Source: an uncultured Collinsella sp. (GTDB lineage: Bacteria; Actinomycetota; Coriobacteriia; Coriobacteriales; Coriobacteriaceae). From it: a stretch of 7,766 nt of DNA. Location of the stretch: the NCBI GenBank assembly GCA_958346165.1, contig CATVQO010000060.1:1-7766 (forward strand), read 5' to 3'. Position 1 is the stretch's first letter; every line of letters begins with the position of its first letter. The notes under the pieces were generated by a model that did not search any database, was not told where the DNA came from, and saw nothing but the letters and a program-made list of their open reading frames with translations. A program made the translations under genes and the position numbers. Below are positions 6,456 through 7,766 of this stretch, in pieces.

Positions 6456-6469
6456 GCGTATGCGCTTTG

Positions 6470-6519
6470 TGGCCCTGCCGTTCACCGCGTTTTAGCCGCC
6501 GTGCTGGGGCCATTTATTT
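6470..6519 (+). terminator. Possible weak terminator after recX
   Basis: TGGCCC (6470-6475) can pair with GGGCCA (6507-6512), followed by TTTATTT. The interior of about 31 nt pairs poorly, apart from a possible CAC/GTG. It is the only hairpin-plus-T-run candidate between recX and the rny promoter, and the T-run overlaps the -35 element. Weak evidence. Confidence 0.3.
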
Positions 6520-6546
6520 GACAGTTGTTGTGGTTCAACGTACGAT
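6518..6546 (+). promoter_or_regulatory. rny promoter, sigma-70/SigA type
   Basis: A perfect -35 TTGACA (6518-6523) is followed by a 17-bp spacer and -10 TACGAT (6541-6546), which matches consensus at four of six positions including the first two and the last. Transcription would start near 6553, giving a leader of about 160 nt before the rny ATG at 6713. Confidence 0.75.
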
Positions 6547-6557
6547 AAACACTGTCA
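6519..6557 (+). promoter_or_regulatory. 7-bp inverted repeat flanking the rny promoter
   Basis: TGACAGT (6519-6525) and ACTGTCA (6551-6557) are perfect inverted copies whose centres lie 32 bp apart, about three helical turns. One arm overlaps the -35 element, the other the expected transcription start. It could be a pair of operator half-sites, or chance, since part of one arm is the -35 consensus itself. Confidence 0.4.
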
Positions 6558-6575
6558 TTTGCTTTGTGATATGTG

Positions 6576-6597
6576 CTCATCTGTGATGAGTTTGTTT
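6576..6597 (+). promoter_or_regulatory. Hairpin with T-rich tail in the rny leader
   Basis: CTCATC (6576-6581), loop TGT, GATGAG (6585-6590), then TTTGTTT. A perfect 6-bp stem followed by a U-rich run has the form of a weak intrinsic terminator or attenuator. It lies about 25 nt into the predicted transcript. The stem is short and only half GC, so its function is uncertain. Confidence 0.4.
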
Positions 6598-6651
6598 ATA
6601 TGTTTATCTGTATCCGACCCGCATAAGCTGCGCCCATATTACTCAAATGTC

Positions 6652-6684
6652 GCGAGCCGTTCGTAAGGATGGTTCGCTTTGTTG
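6652..6684 (+). promoter_or_regulatory. Second stem-loop in the rny leader
   Basis: GCGAGCC (6652-6658) pairs with GGTTCGC (6671-6677), with one G-U pair and a 12-nt loop, followed by TTTGTTGT. It ends 23 nt before the ribosome binding site. It could be a processing, pausing or attenuation element. No known riboswitch family is recognised. Confidence 0.35.
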
Positions 6685-6712
6685 TGTAACGAATCCATAA
6701 AAAGGAGTGAGC

Positions 6713-7766
6713 ATGCCTATCATCGCAGCGCTCGTTGGCATCGTTTTGGGTGCCATCGCCGCCATTGCCTACATGCGCACCGCCAAGCAGGGTAGTCTTC
6801 ACGAGGCCGACGAAAAGATCCAGTCGGCACACGCACAGGCTGAGTCCCTGATCGGTGATGCTAAGCGTCAGGCCGAGACCCTCAAAAAAGAGGCTCTGCT
6901 TGAGGCTAAAGAGGAGATCATCAAGAACAAGCAGGCCGCCGAGGCCGAGGACAAGCAGCGTAAGAGCGAGATTCGTACGCTCGAGAACCGTGTGATGCAG
7001 CGCGAGGAGTCCCTTGATCGCCGAAACGACGCTCTCGACAAGCGTGAGCACCAGCTGTCCAGCCAGGCCGGTCAGGTCGAGAAGCGCTCCCGCGAGCTTG
7101 AGGAGCTCTGCGCCAAGCAGACCTCCGAGCTCGAGCGTATCGCCGACCTGACCCGCGAGGACGCCCACAAGGAGCTCCTCGATAAGGTTCGCGGCGAGGT
7201 CACCCACGAGGCTGCCACGATAATTCGCGAGTCCGAGCAGCAGGTTCGCGCCGAGTGCCACAAGACCGCCCAGGAGATTCTGTCCCTGGCGATTCAGCGC
7301 TGCGCTGCCGACCACACAGCCGAGGTCACCGTTACCTCCGTGCACATTCCCTCTGATGACCTCAAGGGCCGTATCATCGGTCGCGAGGGTCGCAACATCC
7401 GGACCTTCGAGCAGGTTTCCGGCGTCAATCTCGTGATCGACGACACGCCTGAGACCGTCGTTCTTTCGAGCTTCGACCCGGTCCGTCGTGAGACCGCCCG
7501 TGTTGCCCTCGAGAACCTCATCGCCGACGGCCGAATTCACCCCGCCCGCATTGAGGAGATGTATCACAAGGCTGCCGACCTGGTTCAGCAGCGCGTGCGC
7601 GAGGCTGGCGAGCAGGCTGCCTTTGATACCGGTATCCACGACCTGCACCCCGAGATCGTCAAGACCCTTGGTGCCCTGCGCTACCGTACCTCGTTTGGTC
7701 AGAATGTGCTTCAGCACTCCCTCGAGGTTTCCGATCTGTGCGGCGTGATGGCTTCCGAGCTTGGCC
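6713..7766 (+). CDS. rny: Ribonuclease Y, 3'-truncated by window edge
   Basis: RNase Y is the membrane-anchored endoribonuclease that starts mRNA decay in many Gram-positive bacteria. The ATG at 6713 follows an AAAAAGGAG site (6698-6706) at 6 nt spacing, and the frame stays open to the window end (351 codons; the family is about 520). An N-terminal membrane helix (residues ~2-21) is followed by a long charged coiled coil (~28-200) rich in Glu, Lys, Arg and Gln. Next comes a KH RNA-binding domain with [15 protein letters not shown] (starting at 219). The beginning of the HD hydrolase domain is seen as [17 protein letters not shown], with H335 likely the first metal-binding His. The HD pair itself lies beyond the window. 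It has its own promoter downstream of recX. recA followed by rny is a conserved arrangement in Gram-positives. Confidence 0.96.
   Translation, partial: MPIIAALVGIVLGAIAAIAYMRTAKQGSLHEADEKIQSAHAQAESLIGDAKRQAETLKKEALLEAKEEIIKNKQAAEAEDKQRKSEIRTLENRVMQREESLDRRNDALDKREHQLSSQAGQVEKRSRELEELCAKQTSELERIADLTREDAHKELLDKVRGEVTHEAATIIRESEQQVRAECHKTAQEILSLAIQRCAADHTAEVTVTSVHIPSDDLKGRIIGREGRNIRTFEQVSGVNLVIDDTPETVVLSSFDPVRRETARVALENLIADGRIHPARIEEMYHKAADLVQQRVREAGEQAAFDTGIHDLHPEIVKTLGALRYRTSFGQNVLQHSLEVSDLCGVMASELG

Noticed and set aside
6596..7717. 373-codon open frame on the minus strand across rny
   Set aside because: Antisense shadow of the coiled-coil coding region; Leu/Gly-rich translation with no family features, and it spans the rny leader and promoter-proximal region.
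1..7766. CRISPR array, tRNA, rRNA, insertion sequence, phage or toxin-antitoxin genes
   Set aside because: No spaced identical repeats of CRISPR size, no tRNA cloverleaf, no transposase motifs and no terminal inverted repeats were seen; the window is accounted for by conserved housekeeping genes.

Overview
The window is a housekeeping chromosomal segment, moderately GC-rich with a strong G/C bias at third codon positions. The protein sequences and gene order most resemble Coriobacteriia (Actinomycetota), probably Collinsella or a close relative. That placement is inference from recognition, not from a search. The order rodZ-like, yajQ, rimO, pgsA, cinA, recA, recX, rny, all on the + strand, is a variant of the conserved block found around recA in many Gram-positive bacteria. 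I see no mobile element, CRISPR array, tRNA or rRNA, and no sign of recent gene transfer.

Region 1 (1-4345) looks like one transcription unit. It starts with the 3' part of a membrane protein: an Arg/Gly/Gln-rich cytoplasmic part, one membrane helix, an outer RodZ-type (DUF4115-like) domain and a Thr/Asp-rich repeat tail. Next come YajQ (nucleotide-binding protein), RimO (ribosomal protein S12 methylthiotransferase), PgsA (phosphatidylglycerophosphate synthase) and a single-domain CinA/PncC (nicotinamide-nucleotide amidase). Gaps between genes are 6-27 bp. A 10-bp perfect GC-rich hairpin at 4353-4376, just after cinA, probably ends the unit.

Region 2 (4377-6455) is the SOS unit. The recA promoter is unusually clear: TTGACC, 17 bp, TATTAT, with a perfect 16-bp LexA-type palindrome filling the spacer. 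Upstream of it lies a run of TTTGG-type motifs repeating every ~11 bp, which no known feature explains. recA is followed after 11 bp by recX, its modulator.

Region 3 (6456-7766) holds a promoter (TTGACA, 17 bp, TACGAT) flanked by a 7-bp inverted repeat, then a ~160-nt leader with two small hairpins, then the 5' two thirds of rny (RNase Y). rny is cut by the window end before its HD motif.

I did not find a clearly new biological system. The most interesting signals are regulatory (the helically phased repeats upstream of recA, the operator embedded in the recA promoter, the rny leader) and the unusual low-complexity architecture of the RodZ-like protein.
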